A stretch of 17,550 nucleotides of DNA from Solirubrobacteraceae bacterium (GTDB taxonomy: Bacteria; Actinomycetota; Thermoleophilia; Solirubrobacterales; Solirubrobacteraceae), in NCBI GenBank assembly GCA_024710825.1, contig JANJUA010000281.1, forward strand, positions 1-17,550, in the 5' to 3' direction. Each line of letters starts with the position of its first letter. The first letter of the stretch is position 1. A program made the position numbers and the translations under genes. The notes beneath the pieces were generated by a model. It made no database searches and was not told the origin of the DNA. It saw only the letters and a list, made by a program, of their open reading frames with translations. This document shows positions 8,714 to 16,495 of this stretch, in pieces.

Positions 8714-9175
8714 TCAGCGGCGGGCGCGCGCGTCCGGGTCTCCCGCCAGCTTGGCGACCCGGGCCGGGATGCGGCCGCCGGCGATGTCGGCGAGCGTCAC
8801 CTGCTCGACCACGTTGCGCAGGCTGGCCCGCACGGCGATCCACACGTCCTGCAGCGGCGTCGCCGCCCCGCCGTACTCGACGTCCTCGGGCGCCTCGCCG
8901 CGCACGGAGGCGAGCGGCCCCTCGACGGCCCGGATGACGTCGGCGACGGTGACCTCCGACGGCGCCTTCGCCAGCCGGTAGCCGCCGTCGACGCCGCGCT
9001 GGCTCTTGACGAGCCCGGCCTGGCGCATGTCGGAGAGGATGTTCTCGAGGAACTTCTGCGGGATGCCCTGGTTGCGGGCGATCGTCTCGCCCTTCAGGGG
9101 CCGCTCTCCGCCCGCCGCGGCGGCCAGCTCCGCTGCGGCGCGCACGGCGTAGTCGGCCTTCGCGGTGATGCGCAC
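8714..9175 (-). CDS. Rrf2-family regulator, CymR-like, without iron-sulfur cysteines
   Basis: 153 residues from GTG 9175. It begins VRITAKADYAVRAAAELA, the standard Rrf2 opening, with a winged helix-turn-helix over residues 1-70 and the family wing motif RGVDGGY (60-66). The three Cys residues that hold the [2Fe-2S] cluster in IscR (normally about 92-106) are absent; no Cys occurs in the whole protein. The segment VIRAVEGPLASV (80-91), the linker and DVWIAVRASLRNVVEQVTLADIA resemble Bacillus CymR, which represses sulfur/cysteine uptake genes by responding to CysK and O-acetylserine. A sulfate import operon lies 3 kb away, so control of sulfur uptake is plausible but inferred. An upstream extension of 21 codons is open but does not look like the family. 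No Shine-Dalgarno is present; a -10 lies seven bases before the GTG. Confidence 0.88.
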   Translation of the reverse strand: MRITAKADYAVRAAAELAAAAGGERPLKGETIARNQGIPQKFLENILSDMRQAGLVKSQRGVDGGYRLAKAPSEVTVADVIRAVEGPLASVRGEAPEDVEYGGAATPLQDVWIAVRASLRNVVEQVTLADIAGGRIPARVAKLAGDPDARARR

Positions 9176-9182
9176 GGCCGGG

Positions 9183-9188
9183 AGCCTA
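9183..9188 (-). promoter_or_regulatory. -10 element for a leaderless rrf2 transcript
   Basis: On the minus strand TAGGCT is followed by seven bases (CCCGGCC) and the GTG at 9175. A possible -35, GTGACC (four of six matches to TTGACA), lies 19 bases upstream, which is long. It sits within the 59-base gap 9176-9234, the largest gap in the minus-strand run from nuoG to uvrA2. The 9-mer GCCTAGTGG on the plus strand (9184-9192) overlaps it and could be an autoregulatory site. Confidence 0.5.
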
Positions 9189-9234
9189 GTGGCAACGATC
9201 GGCCGACGGTCACGTGGCGAGCCACCGGCGGCTC

Positions 9235-9444
9235 TCACCCCGCGGCGCCCGGGTTGCCGGTCGCCTGACCCGGCTCGCCGTCCTCCTCGCGGGCCGCGTC
9301 GGGCGCGCGTGACCCGCCCTCGCCGCCTTCCTGCTCGCGCTCGACGCCGGGGTTCGCTCCGCCCTGCTGCTCCTCCGGGTAGCCGGCGCCGACGTCGCGG
9401 CCCCCGGGCGCCTCGGTGTGGTCCGGCCGGTCCTCGCGTTCCAT
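9235..9444 (-). CDS. Small hydrophilic, probably disordered protein (69 aa)
   Basis: 69 residues from ATG 9444, with AGAGG (9451-9455) six bases upstream, a good Shine-Dalgarno. The composition is dominated by Gly, Glu, Ala, Arg, Asp and Pro, with no hydrophobic core, Cys or membrane segment: MEREDRPDHTEAPGGRDVGA, then GYPEEQQGGANPGV. The fragment GAGYPEEQ seems familiar from short uncharacterised actinobacterial proteins, but I cannot confirm this. Function unknown. It sits 17 bases after the membrane-protein gene and 59 bases before rrf2 on the same strand. A chance open frame in GC-rich DNA is the alternative; the ribosome site and the snug fit between neighbours favour a real gene. Confidence 0.55.
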   Translation of the reverse strand: MEREDRPDHTEAPGGRDVGAGYPEEQQGGANPGVEREQEGGEGGSRAPDAAREEDGEPGQATGNPGAAG

Positions 9445-9450
9445 GCGAGG

Positions 9451-9455
9451 CCTCT
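9451..9455 (-). promoter_or_regulatory. Shine-Dalgarno sequence of the 69-residue ORF
   Basis: AGAGG on the minus strand, six bases before ATG 9444. It is the main support for this small gene being translated and contrasts with its neighbours, which lack such a site. Confidence 0.5.
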
Positions 9456-9461
9456 ACCCGC

Positions 9462-9965
9462 TCAGACGCCCGGCTTGACCACCATGAGGAAGACGGCGAC
9501 GACGAGCAGGACTCCGACGACGGCGCCGACGATGCCCTCCGTGCGCGCCGCCTGCTGGTAGGCCTCCGACATCGTCACCTTGCCGGTCGGGCCCGCCGCG
9601 GCGATCTCCTCGCTCGCCATCGCCTCCAGCCGGCGGTCCGTGGGCATGAAGTAGCCGCCGAGCAGTCCGCCCACGACGATGATGATCGCGAACGAGCCGC
9701 TGATCCAGACGTCGCCGAACTCCCAGTCGCCGTCGACGACCTGGTAGATGCCGGTGGCCAGGACGACCACCAGCGCCGGCGTCGCCAGCCGCGAGTTGAT
9801 GGCGATCTGGAGCCGGTGGACGTACGGCAGGTGCCGCGGGTCCATCCGCGCGGCCACGGGCGCCGCGATCGCCTCCGCGAACGTCGCGCCGAAGCCGACC
9901 ATCACCGCGGTGATGTGCAGGAACAGCGAGATCTCGTAGCCGGTGATCGCGAAGGGGGTCGTCAT
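9462..9965 (-). CDS. Four-helix integral membrane protein (possibly DUF2269/CopD-like)
   Basis: 167 residues from ATG 9965. Four hydrophobic segments are visible at about residues 6-29, 60-79, 88-110 and 145-165. The first carries FLHITAVMVGFG, similar to the 'LH-x-x-x-x-x-x-x-G' first helix of DUF2269/CopD-type membrane proteins, whose His can bind metal or haem in some families; assignment here is tentative and function unknown. An alternative TTG start at 9974 would add three residues, but a TANNNT hexamer (TAGCCT, 9974-9979) sits eight bases before the ATG and overlaps that TTG, so ATG is favoured. It lies 27 bases after the nuoN stop on the same strand, so it may also be reached by nuo transcription. 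Confidence 0.75.
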   Translation of the reverse strand: MTTPFAITGYEISLFLHITAVMVGFGATFAEAIAAPVAARMDPRHLPYVHRLQIAINSRLATPALVVVLATGIYQVVDGDWEFGDVWISGSFAIIIVVGGLLGGYFMPTDRRLEAMASEEIAAAGPTGKVTMSEAYQQAARTEGIVGAVVGVLLVVAVFLMVVKPGV

Positions 9966-9973
9966 GGGCGGCA

Positions 9974-9979
9974 AGGCTA
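9974..9979 (-). promoter_or_regulatory. -10 element for a leaderless membrane-protein transcript
   Basis: On the minus strand TAGCCT is followed by eight bases (TGCCGCCC) and the ATG at 9965. It lies in the 27-base gap after the nuoN stop. No Shine-Dalgarno and no clear -35 are visible. Confidence 0.4.
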
Positions 9980-9992
9980 CCGCCGCCGTCGC

Positions 9993-11507
9993 TCAGAACA
10001 GGCCCGTGAGCGCCGACCCGGCGTCTGCCGCCAGGTCGAAGACCGGGCCGGGCACGACGCCCAGCGCGATCGTGGCGAGCGCGCAGAGGACGGCCACGAA
10101 CGTGACCTCCCAGCCGGCGGGACGAGGCCCGGACCGGGGGAGGTCCTCGGCGGCCACGTCCCCCGAGCCGCCCGCGAGCGCGGGCACGGCCCGCGGCGCC
10201 TCGCGCATCCAGACCGCCGCGACCACCCGCAGGTAGTAGGCCAGCGACACCGCGGAGCCGAGCACGATCACCACGCCGAGCCAGGCGAAGTCGCCGCTGA
10301 CCGAGGCGTCGATGAGGGCGAACTTGCCGATGAAGCCGGCCGTGCCGGGGATGCCGGCCAGGCCGAGCATCGAGATGGTCAGCGGCCACGCCAGCAGCGG
10401 CTTCGTCGCGCCGATGCCCGAGACCGACTCGATCGAGTCGCCGAGGCCGGTCTCGCGCGCCCGCGCGACGACGACCGCGAACGCGGCGACGTTCATCACG
10501 AGGTAGACGGCGAGGTAGAACGCCACCGCGCGGATGCCGAGCTGCGACGCCACGACGACGCCGGCGAGCATGTAGCCCGCCTGCGCGACGCCGGACCAGG
10601 CGAGGATGCGCTTGATCGACGTCTGGCCGATCGCGCCGACGTTGCCGACCACGATCGTGACGGTCGCCAGCACGGCCAGCACCGGGCTCCAATCCGGCTC
10701 GGCCGGGATCAGCGCGACGTCGAGGAAGCGGATGATGACGCCCAGCGCCGCCGCCTTCGTGGCGGTCGCCATGAACGCGGTGATCGCCGTGGGAGCGCCC
10801 TCGTAGACGTCCGGCGTCCACTGGTGGAACGGCGCCACCGACGCCTTGAAGGCCAGGCCGACGATCGACAGGGCGAGGCCGGTCAGCAGCAGCGGGTCGC
10901 CGACCATCGAGCCCTCGCCGAGCGCGTCGGAGATCTCTCCGAAGTCGGTCGCGCCCGTGGCGCCGTAGACCAGCGCCAGGCCGTAGAGCAGCGTCGCCGA
11001 GCCGACGGAGCCGACGACGAGGTACTTCAGGCCCGACTCCAGCGAGGGCGCGCGACGCAGCTCGGTCGCGCACAGCACGTAGAGCGGGATCGACAGGAGC
11101 TCGAAGGCGAGGAAGAGCGAGACGAGGTTCTGGGCCTGGACGAGCGCGGCCATGCCGGCCGCCGACGCCAGCAGCATCGCGTAGTACTCGCCGTGGGCGG
11201 ACTCGCGCGGCGCGTCGCCGCGCCAGGACAGCAGCACGGTCAGCATGCCGGCGATCGCGACCAGGCCCGTGAGGCCGAGCGACAGCTCGTCGACGCGCAG
11301 CGCGCCGGCGATGATCGAGGCGTTGTCGTCCCACTGCCAGGCCACGAGCCCCAGCGAGGCGGCGAACGCGACGAACGCCAGCAGCGGCACCAGCGACTCG
11401 CGCGCGAAGCGCGGGCGCAGCAGCCCGACCAGGAGCACGACGATGGAGCCTGCGGCGAGCGCGATCAGCGGCGACAGCGCCGCCCAGTCGATATGCGGAC
11501 CGCTCAC
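9993..11507 (-). CDS. nuoN: NADH-quinone oxidoreductase subunit N
   Basis: 504 residues from GTG 11507. One of the three antiporter-like proton-pumping subunits of the complex I membrane arm, with about 14 membrane helices. Conserved pump residues are present: the TM5 Glu136 in LFLAFELLSIPLYV, Lys221 in GLAFKASVAPFHQWTPDVYE and Lys251 in ATATKAAALG, plus the distal helix motif LAGIPGTAGFIGKF. The start is supported by AGGAGG (11515-11520) seven bases upstream inside nuoM, and overlaps the nuoM TGA as GTGA. A longer open frame upstream runs antiparallel through nuoM in the wrong frame and is not used. Last gene of the nuo operon; the next gene starts 27 bases later. Confidence 0.95.
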   Translation of the reverse strand: MSGPHIDWAALSPLIALAAGSIVVLLVGLLRPRFARESLVPLLAFVAFAASLGLVAWQWDDNASIIAGALRVDELSLGLTGLVAIAGMLTVLLSWRGDAPRESAHGEYYAMLLASAAGMAALVQAQNLVSLFLAFELLSIPLYVLCATELRRAPSLESGLKYLVVGSVGSATLLYGLALVYGATGATDFGEISDALGEGSMVGDPLLLTGLALSIVGLAFKASVAPFHQWTPDVYEGAPTAITAFMATATKAAALGVIIRFLDVALIPAEPDWSPVLAVLATVTIVVGNVGAIGQTSIKRILAWSGVAQAGYMLAGVVVASQLGIRAVAFYLAVYLVMNVAAFAVVVARARETGLGDSIESVSGIGATKPLLAWPLTISMLGLAGIPGTAGFIGKFALIDASVSGDFAWLGVVIVLGSAVSLAYYLRVVAAVWMREAPRAVPALAGGSGDVAAEDLPRSGPRPAGWEVTFVAVLCALATIALGVVPGPVFDLAADAGSALTGLF

Positions 11508-12967
11508 CGGGCCACCTCCTGCGCCGTCTCGACGACCGTCACGACGCTCGCCTCCTGGCGCTCGAGCGCGAGCTGCGGATAGACCGCGAAGAGCAGGATC
11601 GCCGCGACGAGCGGCACGAGGACCAGGCCGGCGCGCAGCGAGACCTCGCGCGACTCGACCTTCGGCCCGACGCGGTTGTGCATCATCCGGATGAAGGCGC
11701 GGAGCATGTAGACGGCCGCGAGCGCGACGCCGGTGAAGCCGATGCACGCGAAGACCGTCTTCGTCTCGAAGACGCCGAGCAGGATCATGAACTCGCCGAC
11801 GAAGTTGCCGGACCCGGGCATGGCGAGCGTGGCCAGCGCCACGATGAGGAACAGGGACGCGAGCACGGGGGCGCGGAACGCGATGCCGCCCATGTCGCGG
11901 ATGTCCTCGGAGCCGCCGGAGCGCACGGCCAGCAGGCCGATGATGAGGAACAGCGGCACGGTCACCAGGCCGTGGTTGACCATCTGGAGCACGGCGCCCT
12001 GGGCGCCCTGCGGGTCCAGCGCGAACACGCCGAGCGTGATGAAGCCGAGCTGCGCGACCGACGAGTACCCGACGATCAGGCGCGCGTGGGTGGTCGTGAA
12101 CGCCATCACGGAGCCGTAGAGGATCGATGCGAGCCCGATCACCAGCATGAGGTCCTGGAAGTGCGCCGACGCGTCCGGGAAGATCGGCAGCACGATCCGC
12201 AGGAAGCCGTAGGCGGCGACCTTCGACAGCACCGCGGAGAACACCGCGACGACCTCGATCGGCATCGCCTTGTAGGCGTCCGGCATCCAGCCGTGCAGCG
12301 GGAACGCGGGCATCTTCACCAGGAACGCGGCGGCGAACAGCAGGAAGATCCACTGCTGCGTGCCCTCGCCGAGCGTCCGCTCCTGCAGGTCTGAGAACGC
12401 GAACGACAGCGTCTGCCCGTCGCCCGCGGCCAGCACGCCCGTGGCGACCGCGCCCGCGAGCATGAGCAGCGAGCCGACGAACGTGTAGATGACCATCTTC
12501 ATCGTGGCCGGGACCCGGTTCTCGCCGCCCCACTGGCCGGTGAGGAAGTAGAACGGGATCAGCATCAGGTCGAAGAAGACGACGAACAGGGCGAGGTCCT
12601 GGGTGAGGAACGCGCCGAGCACGGCGGTCTCGCCGAGCAGCAGGTGGAAGTAGAAGAGCCGCGGGCGGTCCCACTCGCGGAAGCTCGCCCAGACGGCGGC
12701 CGCCGCGAAGGCAAGCGTCGTCAGGCCGACGAGGAAGAGGTTCAGCCCGTCGATGCCGAGCTTGTAGTGCATGCCGAGCTCGGAGATCCAGATCTCGTCG
12801 ACGGCGTGCTGCATGCCGGAGCCCGCCGAGTAGTCGGCGATCAGGTAGATCGCCAGGCCCAGCGCCCCGAGCGTGCCCAGCGCCGCGAACCGCGGCGCCA
12901 GCGCGCGCGGCAGCAGCGCGGCGAGGAGGGCTACGGCCAGGGGGAGCCAGATGAGGATCGACAGCAT
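11504..12967 (-). CDS. nuoM: NADH-quinone oxidoreductase subunit M
   Basis: 487 residues from ATG 12967, with GGAG at 12976-12979. Antiporter-like pump subunit between NuoN and NuoL in the complex I membrane arm, about 14 membrane helices. Key lysines are present at Lys218 (FLVKMPAFPLHGWMPDAY) and Lys249 (VLSKVAAYGFLRI). The TM5 acidic position, Glu144 in E. coli NuoM, is Asp133 here (VFFDLMLIPFYFLTGQWGG), a conservative change. The gene begins four bases after the nuoL stop and overlaps nuoN by three bases. Confidence 0.95.
   Translation of the reverse strand: MLSILIWLPLAVALLAALLPRALAPRFAALGTLGALGLAIYLIADYSAGSGMQHAVDEIWISELGMHYKLGIDGLNLFLVGLTTLAFAAAAVWASFREWDRPRLFYFHLLLGETAVLGAFLTQDLALFVVFFDLMLIPFYFLTGQWGGENRVPATMKMVIYTFVGSLLMLAGAVATGVLAAGDGQTLSFAFSDLQERTLGEGTQQWIFLLFAAAFLVKMPAFPLHGWMPDAYKAMPIEVVAVFSAVLSKVAAYGFLRIVLPIFPDASAHFQDLMLVIGLASILYGSVMAFTTTHARLIVGYSSVAQLGFITLGVFALDPQGAQGAVLQMVNHGLVTVPLFLIIGLLAVRSGGSEDIRDMGGIAFRAPVLASLFLIVALATLAMPGSGNFVGEFMILLGVFETKTVFACIGFTGVALAAVYMLRAFIRMMHNRVGPKVESREVSLRAGLVLVPLVAAILLFAVYPQLALERQEASVVTVVETAQEVAR
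11515..11520 (-). promoter_or_regulatory. Shine-Dalgarno sequence of nuoN
   Basis: AGGAGG on the minus strand, seven bases before the GTG at 11507 and inside the end of nuoM. It is the strongest ribosome site in the window and fixes the nuoN start. Confidence 0.75.
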
Positions 12968-12971
12968 CTCG

Positions 12972-14975
12972 TCAGCTCCGGATCAGGAAGTAGAGGATGA
13001 CCGCGGCGAGCCCGAGCAGGAGCATCGCGGCGTACGAGCGCAGCAGGCCGGACTGGGCCGCGCGGACGGCCTGCGAGCCGGCGCGCACGATCATCGTCGT
13101 GCCGCTGACGAGCGTGCCGTTGACGACCAGTCGCTCGAAGGTCTGCTGGGCGAAGCGGCCGATCCACGCGCCCGGCCGGATGAACACCATGTCGATCGCC
13201 TCGTCGAAGTACCACTTGTTCTCGAGCAGGCGGTGGATCGCCGGGAACCGGGCCTGCAGGCGCGCGGACGTGCCCGGCCGCCGGACCCACACGAGCCAGG
13301 CGACGAGGACGCCGGAGACGCCCACGACCGTGCCCAGCACCCAGCCGAAGACCGTGAAGCCGACGCTCGGCTCGAGCGAGTCGAAGTACTCCGAGCCGGC
13401 GAACGTCGGGTGCAGGAACTCGTGCAGGAAGTCCGTGACGTGGGAGATGTAGGCGATGCCCGCGACCGACGCGAGGATGGCCAGCGTCCCCATCGCGATC
13501 TGCATCGGGCGCTCGCGCTCGGCGATGTAGTGCTCGGGGCCGGGGAAGCCGACGTCGGTGTCCTCGACCTCGCCGTCGGTCGGGTTGATGTGCTGCTCGG
13601 CGTGGTGCAGATGGCCCTGCTCGAGCTCACGCGCCTCGGTGACCGGCTCGCCGAAGAAGACGCGGAAGATCATCCGGAACGTGTAGATGCCGGTGAGGAA
13701 CGCCCCGACGTAGCCGGCGACGTAGAGCGCCCAGTGCCAGCCGCCGCGCTCGCCGACGAGCGCGAGGATCTCGTCCTTGGAGAAGAACCCGGAGAAGGGC
13801 GGGATGCCGGCCAGCGCCAGGCCGCCGATCAGCATCGTCACGAACGTGAACGGCAGCGCCTTGCGGAAGCCGCCCATGCGGTCCATCGTCTGCGCGCCCG
13901 CCATCGCGCCGATGACCGATCCGGCGCCCATGAACAGCAGCGCCTTGAAGAAGGCGTGCGTCATGAAGTGGAACATGCCGCCGAGGTAGGCGCCGCTGGA
14001 GACGGCCATGATCATGTAGCCGATCTGCGACATCGTCGACCAGGCGATCACGCGCTTGATGTCGGTCGCGGCGATGCCGATCGTCGCGGAGATCAGCAGC
14101 GTGGCTGCGCCGACGACGGCGCCGACGGCCGCCGCGGCCGGGGTGACCTCGAACAGCGGCCACATGCGCGCGATGAGGTACACGCCCGCGGTGACCATCG
14201 TGGCGGCGTGGATCAGCGACGAGACCGGCGTCGGGCCCTCCATCGCGTCGGCGAGCCACGTGTGGAACGGCATCTGCGCGGACTTGGCGAACGCGCCGAC
14301 GAGCAGCAGGACGAGCCCGGCGACGAGCTCCCCGTCGTTCGTGCCGAAGTCGCCGGCCTGCGCGAAGACGCCCAGATAGTCGAGCGTCCCCGTGTTCTTG
14401 AAGATGAAGAACGCGCCGAGCGTCAGGCCGATGTCGCCGACGACGTTGATGACGAACGCCTTGACGCCCGCCGCCGTCGCGGTCTTGCGCCGGTACCAGA
14501 AGGAGATCAGCAGGTACGACGCGACGCCGACGAACGCCCACCCGACGATCAGCAGGAAGAAGTTGCCCGCCAGGACGAGCAGCAGCATCGAGAAGACGAA
14601 GAAGTTCAGGTAGGCGAAGTAGCGGGCGATTCCGCGGTCGCTCGCCATGTACGTCACCGAGTACAGGTGGATCAGCATCGAGACGCCGGTGACGACGAGG
14701 ATCATCAGCACCGACAGCGGGTCGACGAGGATCGTCACCTTCGCGTCGACGCCGACCGTGTTGGCGTAGTCGAAGAGCGTCGAGGTCGCCTGGCGGTGGT
14801 GCTCGTCCTCGCCCATGAGGCGGAAGAACGTGATCGCGGCGAAGACGAAGGAGGCGAGGATCGCCAGCGTCCCGATCCAGCCGGCCGCGCGGCCGGGCCA
14901 GAGCTTGAACCCGAGCGCGATGGTGAGCGTCCCGGCGAGAGGCAGCGCCAGGACGAGCCAGGCCGAGGTCGTCAT
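12972..14975 (-). CDS. nuoL: NADH-quinone oxidoreductase subunit L
   Basis: 667 residues from ATG 14975, which overlaps the nuoK TGA as ATGA; GGGAG (14984-14988) lies eight bases upstream. It is the distal antiporter-like subunit, with about 16 helices including the C-terminal lateral helix that braces the membrane arm. Conserved parts: Lys231 in [37 protein letters not shown] (248-264) and [14 protein letters not shown]. The TM5 Glu (Glu144 in E. coli, WEGVG) is replaced by Ala147 in [16 protein letters not shown], and NRVGD reads NVVGD (177-181). A hydrophilic, His-rich loop ([20 protein letters not shown]) lies before the C-terminal helices. Proton pumping by this subunit may work differently or need another acid. 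Confidence 0.95.
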   Translation of the reverse strand: MTTSAWLVLALPLAGTLTIALGFKLWPGRAAGWIGTLAILASFVFAAITFFRLMGEDEHHRQATSTLFDYANTVGVDAKVTILVDPLSVLMILVVTGVSMLIHLYSVTYMASDRGIARYFAYLNFFVFSMLLLVLAGNFFLLIVGWAFVGVASYLLISFWYRRKTATAAGVKAFVINVVGDIGLTLGAFFIFKNTGTLDYLGVFAQAGDFGTNDGELVAGLVLLLVGAFAKSAQMPFHTWLADAMEGPTPVSSLIHAATMVTAGVYLIARMWPLFEVTPAAAAVGAVVGAATLLISATIGIAATDIKRVIAWSTMSQIGYMIMAVSSGAYLGGMFHFMTHAFFKALLFMGAGSVIGAMAGAQTMDRMGGFRKALPFTFVTMLIGGLALAGIPPFSGFFSKDEILALVGERGGWHWALYVAGYVGAFLTGIYTFRMIFRVFFGEPVTEARELEQGHLHHAEQHINPTDGEVEDTDVGFPGPEHYIAERERPMQIAMGTLAILASVAGIAYISHVTDFLHEFLHPTFAGSEYFDSLEPSVGFTVFGWVLGTVVGVSGVLVAWLVWVRRPGTSARLQARFPAIHRLLENKWYFDEAIDMVFIRPGAWIGRFAQQTFERLVVNGTLVSGTTMIVRAGSQAVRAAQSGLLRSYAAMLLLGLAAVILYFLIRS

Positions 14976-15271
14976 CCGTGCAGCTCCCGGAGGTCGTCGA
15001 CGTCGATGGGCAGGCGCCGGCGGTAGAGGGCGACGATCAGCCCGAGGCCGATCACGACCTCACAGGCGGCCACGACCATCACGACGATGGCGAAGACCTG
15101 GCCGTCGCCGTTGCCCCACATGCGGCTGAAGGCGATCAGCGCGAGGTTGCCGGCGTTGAGCATCAGCTCGAGGCACAGCAGGATGACCAGCGGGTTGCGC
15201 CGCGTCAGCACGCCGGCGGCGCCGATGCAGAAGATCAGGGCGGAGACGACGAGGTACCACTCGATGGTCAT
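14972..15271 (-). CDS. nuoK: NADH-quinone oxidoreductase subunit K
   Basis: 99 residues from ATG 15271, the usual NuoK size, with three membrane helices. The two buried glutamates of the proton path are present: Glu35 in [18 protein letters not shown] and Glu71 in [25 protein letters not shown] (15281-15286) lies nine bases before the start, and the ATG overlaps the nuoJ TGA as ATGA. Although an open frame extends upstream, it runs inside nuoJ and has no NuoK similarity. Overlaps nuoL at its end. Confidence 0.95.
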   Translation of the reverse strand: MTIEWYLVVSALIFCIGAAGVLTRRNPLVILLCLELMLNAGNLALIAFSRMWGNGDGQVFAIVVMVVAACEVVIGLGLIVALYRRRLPIDVDDLRELHG

Positions 15272-15933
15272 CGCTGGCCACCCTCCAGCTCGGCGGGCTC
15301 CTCGCGCCGCGGCGTCAGCGTCGGGTTCGGCCGCCCGTCGGGGCCGCCGACGGCCTCGGCCATCGTCCCGACGCCCGGCGGCAGGAGGAAGTCGCTCACC
15401 GCGACGCGCTGCGGCTCGTCGTGGATGCCGCCCCGGCGGCGCGCGAGGACGACGGCGCCGACGGCCGCGATCAGCAGCAGCAGGGAGGCGGCCTCGAAGA
15501 CGAACAGGAAGCGGGTGAGCAGCAGCTCGCCGATCTGCGCGGGGCTGCCGAAGCCGGGCTCGTAGGCGGCGCCGTCGGTCCCGAGCGCCTTGAGGCTCGA
15601 GCCGAGGATGGCGATCGCGAGCTCGACGAAGACGAGCGCCGCGAACACGATCGCGATGCCGCGGTGCGACGGGCCGTCCCACGCCTTGAGCTGCTCGGCG
15701 GTCCCGCCGATGTAGCCGACCACGAAGACGTAGAGGACCATGACGGCGCCCGCGTAGACGATCACCTGGGCGAACGCGACGAACTCGGCGCGCAGCAGCA
15801 GGAAGAGCCCGGCCAGCGCAAGCAGGTGGCAGACCAGCGCCAGCACGCTGAAGAACGGGTTGCGCAGCGCGACCACGCCGATCGCGCCTGCGATCGCGAC
15901 GATCGCGGTGAGGAAGAAGAAGAGCTCGGCCAT
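15268..15933 (-). CDS. nuoJ: NADH-quinone oxidoreductase subunit J
   Basis: 221 residues from ATG 15933. Membrane subunit of complex I with about five helices; the third carries the characteristic [20 protein letters not shown] with its pi-bulge region. The last 50 or so residues (after [20 protein letters not shown]) are polar and Pro/Gly/Glu-rich, a cytoplasmic-side tail that makes the protein longer than E. coli NuoJ (184 residues). It begins 22 bases after the nuoI stop; no clear Shine-Dalgarno is seen there. It overlaps nuoK by four bases. Confidence 0.94.
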   Translation of the reverse strand: MAELFFFLTAIVAIAGAIGVVALRNPFFSVLALVCHLLALAGLFLLLRAEFVAFAQVIVYAGAVMVLYVFVVGYIGGTAEQLKAWDGPSHRGIAIVFAALVFVELAIAILGSSLKALGTDGAAYEPGFGSPAQIGELLLTRFLFVFEAASLLLLIAAVGAVVLARRRGGIHDEPQRVAVSDFLLPPGVGTMAEAVGGPDGRPNPTLTPRREEPAELEGGQR

Positions 15934-15955
15934 CGGAAAGAACGCGGCTGTGAAG

Positions 15956-16495
15956 CTACTCGCCCTCCCGCCGCAGCGGCGTCCGCTCGAGGGGCTCGGC
16001 CAGCAGCATCTCCTTGGTGAAGATGAGGTCCGAGCGGTCGTAGTCCGACATCTCGTAGTCGTGGCCCATGGTGATGGCGTCGAAGGGGCACGCCACCTCG
16101 CAGTAGCCGCAGAAGATGCAGCGCGAGAGGTTGATCTCGTAGACCGCCGCGTAGCGCTCGCCGGCCGACACGCGGTGCTCCGGCGTGTTCTCGGCGGCGA
16201 CCACGCGGATGCAGTCCGCGGGGCAGGCGGCGGCGCACAGCGAGCAGCCGACGCACTTCTCCAGCCCGGTGTCTTCGAAGCGGTGCAGCTTGTGGCGGCC
16301 GCGGAAGCGCGGGTAGACCGGCGTCTTCTGCTCGGGGTATTGGACGGTGTACGGCTTCTCGAGCATGCGGCCGAACGTCGTCTTGAGCCCGCGCAGGGTC
16401 TCGCCGAAGGCGCGGTACGCGCCGCCGGCGCCGCCGGGGTTCGGGGCGCGGACCACCTGCACGACGTCGGCGCCGGGATCGTACGGAGGCGTCAT
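15956..16495 (-). CDS. nuoI: NADH-quinone oxidoreductase subunit I (two [4Fe-4S] clusters)
   Basis: 179 residues from ATG 16495. It carries the two ferredoxin-type cluster motifs [12 protein letters not shown] (81-92) and [12 protein letters not shown] (126-137), which hold clusters N6a and N6b and pass electrons towards the quinone site. The [10 protein letters not shown] segment (63-72) is typical of NuoI. The N-terminal 28 residues are a Pro/Gly-rich extension. The ATG shares one base with the nuoH TGA (TGATG), so translation is coupled. A longer open frame upstream lies within nuoH in another phase and is ignored. Confidence 0.95.
   Translation of the reverse strand: MTPPYDPGADVVQVVRAPNPGGAGGAYRAFGETLRGLKTTFGRMLEKPYTVQYPEQKTPVYPRFRGRHKLHRFEDTGLEKCVGCSLCAAACPADCIRVVAAENTPEHRVSAGERYAAVYEINLSRCIFCGYCEVACPFDAITMGHDYEMSDYDRSDLIFTKEMLLAEPLERTPLRREGE

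Noticed and set aside
8697..8843. Upstream extension of the AraC-type protein
   Set aside because: The extra 49 residues are Arg/Gly/Pro-rich, overlap rrf2 in another frame and contain no domain.
9195..9230. GTGGCGAGCCAC and CACGTG-like symmetry before rrf2 as a terminator hairpin
   Set aside because: The five-base arms have a two-base loop and no T-run; too short to call a terminator, and equally likely to be chance.
9165..11582. Long open frame on the plus strand opposite nuoN and its downstream genes (about 800 codons)
   Set aside because: Same low-complexity charged translation; it crosses several well supported minus-strand genes and their intergenic gaps.
13540..13640. His/Glu-rich segment in NuoL as an inserted domain
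   Set aside because: A hydrophilic, often His-rich loop at this place is common in NuoL proteins, so it is noted in the gene entry but not treated as an insertion.
12873..15026. Long open frame on the plus strand opposite nuoL and nuoM (over 700 codons)
   Set aside because: Its translation is Arg/Asp/Glu/His-rich low-complexity sequence with no family features, typical of the strand opposite GC-rich genes; the minus-strand frames are clear NuoL and NuoM.
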